Part shown: positions 44,655 through 53,913 of the stretch, one piece after another | Layout: every line of letters starts with the position of its first letter | Position numbering within the stretch: the stretch's first letter is position 1 | Assembly: GCA_016214785.1 (NCBI GenBank) | Contig: JACRNV010000059.1 | Coordinates: forward strand, 1-64,000 | Length of the DNA stretch: 64,000 bases | Direction: 5' to 3' | Source: Methanobacteriota archaeon | GTDB taxonomy: Archaea > Thermoplasmatota > Thermoplasmata > SG8-5 > JACRNV01 | The notes under the pieces: model-generated | Told to the model about the DNA's origin: nothing | What the model saw: only the letters and a program-made list of their open reading frames with translations | The model's database searches: none | Program-made: the position numbers and the translations under genes

Positions 44655-47210
44655 ATGCGGCAGTACGAGAGGCTCAAGGCAGAGTACCCAGACGCCCTGC
44701 TCCTCTTCCGGCTCGGCGACTTCTACGAGACCTTCGGCGCCGACGCCGAGCTGGCGGCCAGGGAGCTGGGCATCGCGCTCACCACAAGGGACAGGGGGAA
44801 GGAGCACCCCATGCCGCTCGCCGGCGTTCCGCACCACGCGCTCGACACATACCTCGCGCGACTGATAAAGAACGGGCACAAGGTCGCCATCTGCGAGCAG
44901 ATGGGCGCGCCGTCGAAGAAGGGCCTGGTCGACAGGAAAATCGTGCGCGTCGTCACGCCAGGCAGCATAATCGAGGAGGCGCTCCTCGACGGGAAGCTCA
45001 CGAACTACCTCATGGCCCTACACATCGAAAAAGGCGTGGCAGGCATAGCGCTGGCCGACACCTCGACCGGCGAGCTGCGCGTGTCGGAAGTGCCGGAGAA
45101 GGAGCTGGACGCCGAGATTGCCAGGATACGGCCCTCGGAAATCCTCATGGCCGACGGGGAGAGATTCTCGATTCCCCAGAGCGCCGACTCAGTCATATCT
45201 CGCTACAAGAGCGAAGCCTTTGATGGAACGCGAAGCATCGAAGCGCTTCGCAATCAGTTTCCGCACATGGCCGAGCGCCTGGCCGCGCCCTCGCCAGGGC
45301 TCGTGGCCGCCGGGGCGTGCCTCGCATACGTGAGCGAGATGCAGAAGGGACCGGCGTCGCAGTTCACGTCCCTGTCGTTCTCCGACGCAGGGAGGCGCAT
45401 GACCCTCGACCATGTCACGCTCCGCAACCTGGAAATCCTGGAGAACGTCCGCGACAGGGGCGAGGAACACACGCTCGTCTCGGTCCTCGATTACACTTCG
45501 TCGAAGGCAGGAAAACGCACGCTGCGCCGCTGGCTCGCCGAGCCGCTCATGGACGCGCGGGAGATATCCGAGCGCCACGACGCCGTCGAGGAGCTCCTGG
45601 CCAGGCACGACGCGAGGGCGGACGCGCAAGCCCTCGCAGGGGGGGTGAGGGACATCGAGCGCCTGATGAGCCGGGCGTCCTACGGCAACGCGAGCCCGAG
45701 GGAGACGGGGCAGCTGGCCGAGTCGCTGGAGAGCGCAGGGAAATTGAAGGCAAGCATCGAGGAGTGGAAGCCCGGCGCAAAGCTGCTCGCGGAGCTGGCA
45801 GGGGAGATTGACCCATGCGTCGACGTATCGGCGGAGATAAGGCGCACGCTCGTCGACGAGCCGCCCCTGGCGACGGACTCGGGCGGCATCGTGCGCCCGG
45901 GCTTCTCACCCGGGCTAGACGCCCTGCGCGAGGCTCGCCGCTCGGGTAAGGAGTGGATCGCCAGGTTCGAAGCCTCCGAGCGGGCGCGCACGGGCATCAA
46001 ATCCCTCAAGGTCGGTTACACCAGGGTCTTCGGATATTACATCGAAGTTTCGAAGACTAACCTGGACAAAGTGCCGCCGGAGTACGGGCGCAAGCAGACC
46101 GTCGCAACGGGCGAGCGCTTCACGACGCCCGAGCTAAAGGAGCAAGAGTCCCTTGTGATGAACGCCGAGGAGCGGGGTTTGGAAATGGAGCGGCAGATTT
46201 TCAGGGAGCTCTGCGCATCGATCGGCAAGCATGCAGCGCGCGTGCAAAAAACAGCCAGTGCCATCGGCAACCTGGACGCCCTGGCGTCGTTCGCCGAGGC
46301 CGCGGAGCGCAACAGGTACTCGCGCCCCAAAGTGGACAGCGGTCATGAGATTAGGATCGTGGAAGGGAGACACCCCGTCGTCGAACAGGCGCTAAGGGAG
46401 CGCTTCGTGCCCAACGACGCGCAGCTTGACGGCGACAGAAACAGGCTCATAGTCATCACCGGCCCGAACATGGCCGGCAAGTCGACGTACATGCGCCAGG
46501 TCGCGCTCATCGTCGCGATGGCGCAGGCCGGCTCCTTCGTGCCCGCGAAGTTCGCCAAGCTCGGCGTCGTGGACCGCATCTTCACAAGGGTCGGTGCTTA
46601 CGACGACCTGGCGCGAGGCCAGAGCACATTCATGGTCGAGATGCTCGAAGTGTCGTCGATACTCAAGGCCGCTACGCCTCGCAGCCTCATACTCCTTGAC
46701 GAGATTGGGCGCGGCACGAGCACCTACGATGGCATGAGCATCGCATGGGCCGTTGCGGAATACATCCACAGCAGGCGCGTGGGCGCAAAGGCTCTCTTCG
46801 CCACGCACTACCACGACCTGACGGCGCTCGCCGACATACTGCAGGGCGTTCAGAACTGCCACATCGCAGTGAAGGAAGAGAAGGACGAGATCGTCTTCCT
46901 GCGCAAGGTCGTGCCCGGCAGCACGAACCGCAGCTACGGCATACAGGTGGCCGCGCTGGCCGGCATGCCGCCCGACGTTGTGGCGAGAGCCAAGGAAGTG
47001 CTCAAGCGCCTGGAGGAGGGCGCGGGCTCGGGCAAGGCGCCGCGCGCCCCAAAAAGGGTTCATACCCAGCTTGTTCTATATGAGCCGATGCAAAAGGATG
47101 ATAGGGTGAAGGCGCATCTCCGCGAGATAAAGCTGGAGAACATGACGCCACTGGAGGCGCTGAACAAGCTCCAGGAGCTGAAGAGGATGGCGGAGGAAGA
47201 TGGCAAGTAA
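44655..47210 (+). CDS. mutS: DNA mismatch repair protein MutS
   Basis: An 851-residue MutS1, which recognises base mismatches and small loops. The mismatch-reading motif GDFYETF is near the N-terminus (about 20-26), Walker A is GPNMAGKSTYMRQ (about 603-615) and Walker B region ILLDEIGRGTSTYDG, followed by the ATHYHDL switch. Full length and full domain order (I-V) are seen, plus the C-terminal helical extension. ATG 44655 gives MRQYERLKAEYPDALL, the normal family start; the longer frame upstream does not match. It overlaps mutL by 11 bases. MutS1/MutL pairs occur only in some archaea and are thought to be acquired from bacteria. Confidence 0.96.
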   Translation: MRQYERLKAEYPDALLLFRLGDFYETFGADAELAARELGIALTTRDRGKEHPMPLAGVPHHALDTYLARLIKNGHKVAICEQMGAPSKKGLVDRKIVRVVTPGSIIEEALLDGKLTNYLMALHIEKGVAGIALADTSTGELRVSEVPEKELDAEIARIRPSEILMADGERFSIPQSADSVISRYKSEAFDGTRSIEALRNQFPHMAERLAAPSPGLVAAGACLAYVSEMQKGPASQFTSLSFSDAGRRMTLDHVTLRNLEILENVRDRGEEHTLVSVLDYTSSKAGKRTLRRWLAEPLMDAREISERHDAVEELLARHDARADAQALAGGVRDIERLMSRASYGNASPRETGQLAESLESAGKLKASIEEWKPGAKLLAELAGEIDPCVDVSAEIRRTLVDEPPLATDSGGIVRPGFSPGLDALREARRSGKEWIARFEASERARTGIKSLKVGYTRVFGYYIEVSKTNLDKVPPEYGRKQTVATGERFTTPELKEQESLVMNAEERGLEMERQIFRELCASIGKHAARVQKTASAIGNLDALASFAEAAERNRYSRPKVDSGHEIRIVEGRHPVVEQALRERFVPNDAQLDGDRNRLIVITGPNMAGKSTYMRQVALIVAMAQAGSFVPAKFAKLGVVDRIFTRVGAYDDLARGQSTFMVEMLEVSSILKAATPRSLILLDEIGRGTSTYDGMSIAWAVAEYIHSRRVGAKALFATHYHDLTALADILQGVQNCHIAVKEEKDEIVFLRKVVPGSTNRSYGIQVAALAGMPPDVVARAKEVLKRLEEGAGSGKAPRAPKRVHTQLVLYEPMQKDDRVKAHLREIKLENMTPLEALNKLQELKRMAEEDGK

Positions 47211-48921
47211 GATAATCCTGCTCGACGAAGCCACGATAAACCGCATCGCCGCCGGCGAGGTCATCGAGCGCCCGGCCTCTGTCGTCAAGGAACTGGTGGA
47301 GAATTCCCTAGATGCGGGCGCGACGCGAATAGAGATATCGGTCAGCGGCGGCGGTCTCGAATCCATCAAGGTCACGGACGACGGCAGCGGCATGGGCGCG
47401 GCCGATGCTGAAAGAGCGTTCGAGCGGCATGCTACGAGTAAGATTCGCAAGTTCGACGACCTCATGTCCTTGGGCACCCTGGGCTTCCGAGGGGAGGCGC
47501 TGGCTAGCGTCGCCGCGGTCTCCGATGTGGAACTCCTCACGCGTAGCAGGGACGACGATGTCGGCACAGCCATCGTCGTCCACGGCGGCAAGGTAACAAA
47601 GAAGGGGAGCGCCGCCCGCGAGCCCGGGACGACTATCACGGTCCGCAAGCTCTTCGCCAACGTGCCGGCGCGCCTGAAATACATGCGCACAGAGCGGACG
47701 GAGACGTCGAACATCGTCGACGTCGTGACGCGGATGGCGCTGGCGCGCCCGGGCGTGTCCTTCGCCCTGGGCTCCGCGACAAGGGAGATCATCAGGACGA
47801 ACGGCGACGGCAACCTGCTCCGCGCGATATCGGGCATCTTCGGGCGCGCTTACGCCCAGCAGATGGTCCCCGTCTCTTTCAGGCAGGGGGCAATCGAAGT
47901 CTCGGGGTTCGCGGCGAAGCCGTCCCTCACCCGCTCGGACGCCGCGCACCAGTCCTTCTTCGTCAACGCCAGGCACTTCTCCTCCCAGATGGTGTCGGGC
48001 GCCGTCCAGGAGGGCTACGGCTCGCTGGTGATGAAGGGGCGGCATCCGGCGGTGGTGCTGGCTCTCTCCATGCCCCCTTCCGAGGTCGATGTGAACGTCC
48101 ACCCGACCAAGCGCGAGGTGCGCTTCAGGGACGACGTGGCCGTCTACGACGCCGTCCGAGAGGCGATAAGGAGCGCGATGGCGTTGGTGGACAAGACTCC
48201 AGCTCCTTCAATCTCATCGAAAGCAGCACCCGGGGCTCGTGGCACAAGAGCCCCGGCGCTGACGACGTCGGGCAAAGCCTCATCATCGGGAGCACAGGCC
48301 GCGCTCCCCGTCAGGGTGGAGGCTGTTGGAAAGCCTTCCTTGGCAAAGGGCAGGGCCGTCCTGGGCCAGATAATGGGAACGTACATCCTCGTGCAGGACG
48401 GCGACTCGCTCCTAATCGTCGACCAGCACGCCGCTCACGAGCGCATAGTCTTCGAGGGCTTGAAAAAGGGCGCGCTCTCCGGAAAGCTGGAGCAGAAGCT
48501 GCTCGATGCCAGGGCCATAGAGGCAGACCCGCGCACGATGGAGCTCGTCGCCGAGGCCGTGCCAGCCCTGAGGGCGATGGGCTTCGACATCGAGCCCTTC
48601 GGCGGCAACGCCATACTCGTGAGGGGCGTGCCCGTCCTCGCGGGGGCGCTCGAGGACCCGAGGCGCCTTTCGGAGCTAGTCACGGAGATGGGGCGCATAG
48701 GAAGGGCCAAGTCAGCAGACGAGCGCAGGGACGAGCTGCTGCACATGGTGGCCTGCCACTCCGCCATCCGTGCGGGGGAGAGGCTGAGCCAGGCGACTAT
48801 GGAGCGCGTGGTGGTCGATATCGAGGCGCTGGAGGCCGGGAGCACCTGCCCCCACGGCCGCCCCACCAGGATTTCCATCACCAGGGCGGAGCTCGATCGC
48901 CTCTTCGGAAGGCGGGGGTAA
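47200..48921 (+). CDS. mutL: DNA mismatch repair endonuclease MutL
   Basis: A 573-residue MutL. The GHKL ATPase shows ERPASVVKELVENSLDAGA, DDGSGM and GTLGFRGEALASVAAVS. After a short alanine-serine linker the C-terminal endonuclease domain carries DQHAAHERIVFE (about 408-419), ACHSAIRAGE and CPHGRPT, so it belongs to the nicking type of MutL used where no MutH or Dam methylation exists. ATG 47200 lies inside the end of mutS, indicating coupling. With MutS it forms a complete bacterial-type mismatch repair pair. Confidence 0.96.
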   Translation: MASKIILLDEATINRIAAGEVIERPASVVKELVENSLDAGATRIEISVSGGGLESIKVTDDGSGMGAADAERAFERHATSKIRKFDDLMSLGTLGFRGEALASVAAVSDVELLTRSRDDDVGTAIVVHGGKVTKKGSAAREPGTTITVRKLFANVPARLKYMRTERTETSNIVDVVTRMALARPGVSFALGSATREIIRTNGDGNLLRAISGIFGRAYAQQMVPVSFRQGAIEVSGFAAKPSLTRSDAAHQSFFVNARHFSSQMVSGAVQEGYGSLVMKGRHPAVVLALSMPPSEVDVNVHPTKREVRFRDDVAVYDAVREAIRSAMALVDKTPAPSISSKAAPGARGTRAPALTTSGKASSSGAQAALPVRVEAVGKPSLAKGRAVLGQIMGTYILVQDGDSLLIVDQHAAHERIVFEGLKKGALSGKLEQKLLDARAIEADPRTMELVAEAVPALRAMGFDIEPFGGNAILVRGVPVLAGALEDPRRLSELVTEMGRIGRAKSADERRDELLHMVACHSAIRAGERLSQATMERVVVDIEALEAGSTCPHGRPTRISITRAELDRLFGRRG

Positions 48922-48936
48922 AGCTTTTTTACAGCG

Positions 48937-49731
48937 ATGCAATGGAGCCCCGTGCATGACGGGGCATTGAGCGCGACAGTGGAAGAGCGAATATTGATTT
49001 ACCTCTCGGACTACAAGACCGAGGAGAGGTACGAGTACCCCCCGACCCTTACCCAACGGGCAATTGCCGACGGCGCAGGCATCCAGCAGAAGCACCTCTC
49101 GCGCCACCTGAAGGAGCTCATGGGGCAGGGCCTCATCGAGGAGCGGGCCGCCAAGGTCGAGGGTATGAAGCAGCGCATGAAGGTCTATGTCCCGACGCCG
49201 CAGGGGTTCGAGCGCGCCAGGGAGCTGCGCGAGAACTTCGGAAAGAAGGTAGTCACGATCGAGCTCGACGGGAAGCGCATCGAGATGATGATATCCCAGA
49301 TAGACAAGGCGACCTCGAGGCACCTGAAGCTCTCCGACATAGTCAGGCACGCGCTGGAGAGCCACATCCTCGACCTGAAGGCCCTCGAGGAGGTCGAGGA
49401 GAGCAGGAGGCGCCAGGAGGACGAGAAGGAGCGCAAGGTCGAGCTCTACAAGGAAGCTCTGGAGACGGCATGGCGCAGCGGCATCCTCACCCCCTCGGAG
49501 CGCGTGCTCATCAACGCACTGAGCGAGCACATCGGGATGACGGCCGAGGAGTGCACGAGGATAGAGGAGGAGTTCATGAAGGGCGCGGACTTCGTCAGCC
49601 CCGACAAGCGCGAGCTGTACGACGAGCTGCGAGCGATCGCCTACAGCATGGGGGAGCCGCCGAAAGTCGCGAAGGAGATGCTCGCGGCGCTGAGGAAGAG
49701 GATGGGAATCCCGGAAGACACAGTCTGCTAA
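48937..49731 (+). CDS. Winged-helix protein with long helical C-terminal domain
   Basis: A 264-residue protein. Residues 15-90 form a MarR-like winged helix (TLTQRAIADGAGIQQKHLSR, then HLKELMGQGLIEER). A coiled, highly charged stretch (EEVEESRRRQEDEKERKVEL) leads to a helical C-terminal part (SERVLINALSEHIGMTAEEC) reminiscent of TerB-like or EF-hand-like helical pairs, though I cannot assign it. Similar proteins occur in several Thermoplasmatota. It starts 15 bases after mutL and a TATA-like AAGCTTTTTTACA lies directly upstream, so it may have its own leaderless transcript. Probable DNA-binding regulator; targets unknown. Confidence 0.65.
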   Translation: MQWSPVHDGALSATVEERILIYLSDYKTEERYEYPPTLTQRAIADGAGIQQKHLSRHLKELMGQGLIEERAAKVEGMKQRMKVYVPTPQGFERARELRENFGKKVVTIELDGKRIEMMISQIDKATSRHLKLSDIVRHALESHILDLKALEEVEESRRRQEDEKERKVELYKEALETAWRSGILTPSERVLINALSEHIGMTAEECTRIEEEFMKGADFVSPDKRELYDELRAIAYSMGEPPKVAKEMLAALRKRMGIPEDTVC

Positions 49732-49847
49732 ATAAGGGCATTCTTCGCCGTTGATTGCTTAAAATCGAATTCCCTTATCAACCCTGACGATGTCTGTTTT
49801 TCAGGGCATCCTTCGTCGATATACGCTATGAGTCGAATGCCCTTATT
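49731..49847. repeat. Inverted and direct repeats between convergent genes
   Basis: AATAAGGGCATTC (49731-49743) is the exact inverse of GAATGCCCTTATT (49835-49847). A near copy of the right arm, TCGAATTCCCTTAT (about 49765-49778), lies inside, so the left arm can pair with either. CCCTGA...TCAGGG forms a further hairpin (49783-49805). It sits between two gene ends read toward each other and may terminate both transcripts. Confidence 0.65.
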
Positions 49848-49849
49848 CC

Positions 49850-51523
49850 TTACTGAAATCGTAAATGCTTCATCAACGACTGCACTATAGAAGGGTCGTC
49901 CAGCGCCGCCTTCATCTCATCAATATCCTTGAACGGCCTCCTGCGCGCAAGCCTCACCGCCCTCTTCCTCCCTATCCCGGGCAGTGCTTCGAGCGCTCCC
50001 ATGGGAGCATGGTTGACGTCGAGCGGCGTCTCGACCGCCGTGACGCTTCGCGGCCCGTGCCCGACGACGAGCGCGTCCGAGAACCTGTTCAGCCCCGCCC
50101 TGTACGGGAACGAAACGAGGATTGGATAGGAGCCTATCTGGCGCCCGTACGCGCAGCCGCCGATTTGCACCTCCATATAGACGTCCCTCAGCACCCCTCC
50201 ACTCGGCGCGACCCTGGCCAGCATCGGCGCGTCTATCTCCGTGCGCACGCGCTCCTTGAACCTCCTGAAGGCTCCGTAGTTCCTGTCCCCCGTGGCGAAC
50301 TCGCGCACGGTGGGCGCGACCTGCCTGACGTTGATGCGCCGCAGGAGGAGGCCTTCGTCCAGGACGCCCTTCAGGAAGCGGTAGTTCAGGTCGAACGTCC
50401 GTGCCGTCTCGCCGTCCAGCCCGGCGAGAATGTTGATGCCCGGCAGCAGCTTAGGCAGGCCGTTCTCGCCTCGTTCCGTCCCGGCCTCGTTGACGATGCG
50501 CACCGCCGCGAGGACCTGCTCCGGCGTAGCATTAAGATTGTTCGCCACGATGACGGCGGGGTCGGCGCTCTCCATGCCGAAGGCGACGACGTTGCCGGAC
50601 GTGCAGTGCCCGACCATGATGCGCGTGGCCTCCGCGGCCTCCTCCGGGTGCTCGGCTATGACCGCCGGGTTGGCGTTGTCCAGGTGCAGGACCTTGAGAT
50701 TGGGCGCCGCTCTCCGCACGCCTGCGAGCAGCGCCTTCAAGGCCTTCACGTTTGGCCTCGGCGTCTCGGTCTTTCCCACGCCCCCTGCCATGTAGCTGTA
50801 GATGCAGGCCTGCCCGCCGAGGCGGAAGTTCACCACGCCCTGCGCGTGAAGGGCTTTCACCTCCCCCGCAACTTCCTCGGGCGGCCTGAAGTATGGCTTC
50901 CCGTGCGAGGGCTCGATGCAGAAGCCGCAGCCGCCGGCGAAGTACCGCACACAGCCCCTCGAGGTGTCGAGCTCGGCGATGAGCGGCTCGGGGAAGTCGG
51001 GGTGATGGCGCACGGCCTCGGCGCCAGAGACAGACCAGTCCCTCCATTCCTCGGGCGTGCGCGCCCGGTTCCGGGCCTCGCCATTCTTCATGAAGTCAAA
51101 GATGTAGGCATCCAAGTCGCTTCGAGCAATATGCTGGAAGTGGGATTGTATTTCGTCGCTTTGGCCGAATTTGACACCCGCCCCTCCTATGACGGTCACC
51201 CATCTGCGGATGCGCGCGATTTCGCACAGCTCGCGCGCGCTCGCCGGCATCCCCCGGAGGTACTTTCCGGGCACGACGGCGCCCATGAGGGCCACAAGCA
51301 GGTCCGCCTCCGGGATGGCAGTGCCGCTGCGCAACTGGTCTATCGTGATGTATCTCGCCTCCGCCCCGGCGGCCCTCAGCGCGCCGTAGGCGTACCTGGC
51401 CTGCGGCGAGACGTATGGCGGCACCCCCAGGGACGCGGGCTCGTCCACGTAGCCGTCCAGCAGCAGCGCGGTCGTCTCTCCCTTCTTTTTATTCAACGCC
51501 TGGGCATGCAGCGCGCGGTACAT
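49850..51523 (-). CDS. Radical SAM protein with C-terminal helix-hairpin-helix (COG1031 type)
   Basis: A 557-residue protein. An N-terminal cobalamin-binding-like region (ALLLDGYVDEPASLGVPPYV) precedes a radical SAM core with cysteines in SRGCVRYFAGGCGFCIEP (about 190-207), the wide spacing of this family rather than the plain CxxxCxxC. The C-terminus has a helix-hairpin-helix (MGALEALPGIGRKRAVRLA), suggesting nucleic-acid contact. The family is widespread in archaea; its reaction is not established to my knowledge. ATG 51523 is used. It is divergent from the TPR gene at 51599. Confidence 0.85.
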   Translation of the reverse strand: MYRALHAQALNKKKGETTALLLDGYVDEPASLGVPPYVSPQARYAYGALRAAGAEARYITIDQLRSGTAIPEADLLVALMGAVVPGKYLRGMPASARELCEIARIRRWVTVIGGAGVKFGQSDEIQSHFQHIARSDLDAYIFDFMKNGEARNRARTPEEWRDWSVSGAEAVRHHPDFPEPLIAELDTSRGCVRYFAGGCGFCIEPSHGKPYFRPPEEVAGEVKALHAQGVVNFRLGGQACIYSYMAGGVGKTETPRPNVKALKALLAGVRRAAPNLKVLHLDNANPAVIAEHPEEAAEATRIMVGHCTSGNVVAFGMESADPAVIVANNLNATPEQVLAAVRIVNEAGTERGENGLPKLLPGINILAGLDGETARTFDLNYRFLKGVLDEGLLLRRINVRQVAPTVREFATGDRNYGAFRRFKERVRTEIDAPMLARVAPSGGVLRDVYMEVQIGGCAYGRQIGSYPILVSFPYRAGLNRFSDALVVGHGPRSVTAVETPLDVNHAPMGALEALPGIGRKRAVRLARRRPFKDIDEMKAALDDPSIVQSLMKHLRFQ

Positions 51524-51598
51524 GATGGTTTCGAAACCGCCCGACGTATTTATGCGCTATGCAACTGGTTTAAATATCGCCTTTCCCATCCTCCTTCC

Positions 51599-52741
51599 AT
51601 GGCGACCTCCGCCGTCGAGGCGCTGGAGAGGGCGCGCTCGGCATTCGAGAAGCGATCCTACGAGACGGCCATATCGTTCTGCAAGGAAGCCCTGGCCATG
51701 GTGGACACCGACATGTCCGGCAGCGCCGCCATGCGCCTTAGGGCCGACATCCTCCTCCTCCTTTCGGAGATAAACGACGTCACGGGCCTCTGGGTCGACT
51801 CGCTCCTCTATCTCGACGGCGTGACGCAGATATCCACTGCACTGAGCGACACGAAGATGCGCGTCGAGTCCCTCATCCGGGCCGGGAACATCATCTCCAA
51901 GAAGGGCCGGTGGGACGACGCCCTGAAGAAGTTCGAGAAGGCCGAGGAGGCGGCAACGAAGAACGGCATCCACAAGCTCCTTGGCAGGGCCCTCATAGGC
52001 AAAGGCACGATACTATGGAGGATGGGCCGGTACGCCGAGGCCGTTCGCGAGGCCGACCGGACCTCGAAGATAAGCGGCAACATCCACGACCTCCAGCTCG
52101 TAGGAACGGCGCATGCGCTAACCGCGAGCGTGAGGTTCGACCAGGGGAACTACGCCGCTTCCATTGAGGCTAACAGGAAGGCCCTCGAATGCTTCGAGGG
52201 CGTCGAGGACGTCTACCAGATTGCCAGAGTGCTGAACAACATCGGCGAGACCTACAAGGTGATTGGCGACTACCCGCAGGCCATAGAGAACCTGGAGCGC
52301 TGCCTCAAGGTGGCCGAGGAGTCGGGCAACAGGCGCAACATGGGCTACGCGCTCATGAACATCGCCGAGTGCAAGGTCAGGGGCGGGGACCCGGCAGCGG
52401 CGAAGAACGCTGCCGCGCGGGCAGAGTCGGCCTTAGCCGGCATGGAGGACAGGTACGCGCACGCCAACCTCGCGACGGTCTGGGCGCTCATCCACGTCGC
52501 GAAGAAGGAGGCGAAGGAGTCGTTCGCGTACTTCGACCGGGCGCTTGCGCAGATGAAGGAGCTGAAGATACCCTACGACACTGGCGTCGTGCAGCTCGAA
52601 TACGGCCTGGCCGCGCTGCACTTCAAGGACAGGGAGAGGGCGAAGGAGATGCTGTCCGACGCCATCGATTCGTTCCAGGACGCTGGCAACAAGGCGATGA
52701 TGGCGAAGGTGGAGGAGGCATTCGCGTCTATTAAAGAATAG
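51599..52741 (+). CDS. TPR-repeat protein
   Basis: A 380-residue protein made almost wholly of tetratricopeptide repeats (eight or nine units; clearest are KKGRWDDALKKFEKAEEAA and NNIGETYKVIGDYPQAIENL). It should be a cytoplasmic adaptor for protein contacts. A TATA box (TTTAAATATC, 51569-51578) about 25 bases before the ATG predicts a leaderless message and decides the start, although the frame is open far upstream. It lies beside the pilin and KaiC-like genes but points toward them. No catalytic domain is visible, unlike the larger TPR protein at 11381. Confidence 0.8.
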   Translation: MATSAVEALERARSAFEKRSYETAISFCKEALAMVDTDMSGSAAMRLRADILLLLSEINDVTGLWVDSLLYLDGVTQISTALSDTKMRVESLIRAGNIISKKGRWDDALKKFEKAEEAATKNGIHKLLGRALIGKGTILWRMGRYAEAVREADRTSKISGNIHDLQLVGTAHALTASVRFDQGNYAASIEANRKALECFEGVEDVYQIARVLNNIGETYKVIGDYPQAIENLERCLKVAEESGNRRNMGYALMNIAECKVRGGDPAAAKNAAARAESALAGMEDRYAHANLATVWALIHVAKKEAKESFAYFDRALAQMKELKIPYDTGVVQLEYGLAALHFKDRERAKEMLSDAIDSFQDAGNKAMMAKVEEAFASIKE

Positions 52742-52773
52742 GTGTTTTATTTATTGAGTGGCAGAGCCTGTGG

Positions 52774-53226
52774 TTATGTCGTGCGAATCTTGCAATAGCC
52801 GACTCTCGCACCCGTTTGTTTCCAGAAAATATAGAGCTCGTAGTTCGTCCCTGGCAGGGCGGTTATATTGAACACATCGCCAGTTGTGAGTCTGCCGCCA
52901 CCGTCTCCGTCGATGAATGTCAGATTTCCAGCAGTGCCCGGTGTAAGAGTCTCCAACGAACTTGCATTATCTTTCGTATTGTTGATAAAGAGATAGACTT
53001 TGTACGAGCTTAATGGCTCATCTCTGTTTACGGCTACATTTATCTTGCTCATCTCAGCGGAATTGGAGGTCAACATAACATATGGCTCTCCGCCTCCGGC
53101 ACCGCTCATGTAGCCGCTTACCATCACGTACAGTACGGCGGCCAGAACGACAGTTATCGCGACCATAAGGATGGTTGCGATGACCGGCGATACCCCCTCC
53201 CGCTCCTTAATCCACTTGAGCCTCAT
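52774..53226 (-). CDS. Archaeal type IV pilin-like protein
   Basis: A 150-residue pilin. A short basic leader (MRLKWIKEREG) is followed by VSPVIATILMVAITVVLAAV, the archaeal class III signal peptide and hydrophobic assembly helix of the DUF1628/PilA type; prepilin peptidase should cut close to EG-V. The rest is a beta-rich head with GDGGGRLTTGD and aromatic residues near the C-terminus. A paralogue follows upstream on the same strand. Adhesion or surface pilus subunit is the likely role; no assembly ATPase or membrane platform gene is in the window. Confidence 0.85.
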   Translation of the reverse strand: MRLKWIKEREGVSPVIATILMVAITVVLAAVLYVMVSGYMSGAGGGEPYVMLTSNSAEMSKINVAVNRDEPLSSYKVYLFINNTKDNASSLETLTPGTAGNLTFIDGDGGGRLTTGDVFNITALPGTNYELYIFWKQTGARVGYCKIRTT

Positions 53227-53346
53227 GCCACCTATATCACAGATTTGATATATAACTATTCTGATGTCGGGAAAAAAGATTCTCGTCGAAACGTAAAAAA
53301 TGAAAAGATAGAAAGGGATTTAATGTCTTGGGCAGTAGTCGGTTCT

Positions 53347-53796
53347 CTAGGTCGTCCACTTGACGGTACCGACCTTGGCGCCGCTCGCTACCCAGTAGAT
53401 ATTCAACTCGTATGTTGTTCCAGGTACGCACGTGATGTAAACTTTATCGCCAGTGGTTAGCTTGCCGCCTGTGTCGACGTCAACGAATTTCAGACTGCCA
53501 CTCGTTCCATCCGCAATCGGGTTCATCGTGCTTTGGGTCGTTGTGTTCGCCAGCAAGATTAGCTTGTAGCTGGACAGCGCTTCTGCCCTGCTGGGGGCGC
53601 TCTCAACTGACCAAGTCGTTGCGTTGACCGAAGTCGCAGCCGTAAACGTGACGTACGGCTCTCCGCCTCCGCCACCGCTCATGTAGCCGCTTACCATCAC
53701 GTACAGCACTGCGGCCAACACTACGGTAATCGCCACCATCAGGATGGTTGCGATAACTGGCGAGACACCATCGTTCTTTTTCCATATTCTCTTCAT
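53347..53796 (-). CDS. Archaeal type IV pilin-like protein (paralogue)
   Basis: A 149-residue pilin closely similar to the one at 52774: basic leader MKRIWKKNDG, then the same hydrophobic helix VSPVIATILMVAITVVLAAV and GYMSGGGGGEPYVTF, with a more divergent head domain. ATG 53796 has a strong AAGGAGGA site before it; the frame to 53841 is spurious. Helix identity with head divergence indicates a tandem duplication under different selection on the exposed part. An AT-rich promoter region lies just upstream (near 53855). Confidence 0.85.
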   Translation of the reverse strand: MKRIWKKNDGVSPVIATILMVAITVVLAAVLYVMVSGYMSGGGGGEPYVTFTAATSVNATTWSVESAPSRAEALSSYKLILLANTTTQSTMNPIADGTSGSLKFVDVDTGGKLTTGDKVYITCVPGTTYELNIYWVASGAKVGTVKWTT

Positions 53797-53913
53797 GTTG
53801 TGTCCTCCTTGTAGGCGTTTGCCTACTGAATGTGCATGCACTTTCCACCTTTATATATCTTCCGATGCTGTTTTCACACCGCGCCGTAGTCCGTTTCGGC
53901 AAAAGCCGTGCGC

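Noticed and set aside
49865..51598. Upstream extension of the TPR protein frame
   Set aside because: It is the antisense of the radical SAM gene. The TATA box at 51569 and start at 51599 define the real gene.
52774..53796. Archaellum operon
   Set aside because: The two secreted subunits are type IV pilin-like, and KaiC-like genes are near, but no FlaI/FlaJ-type ATPase or platform protein is present in the window.
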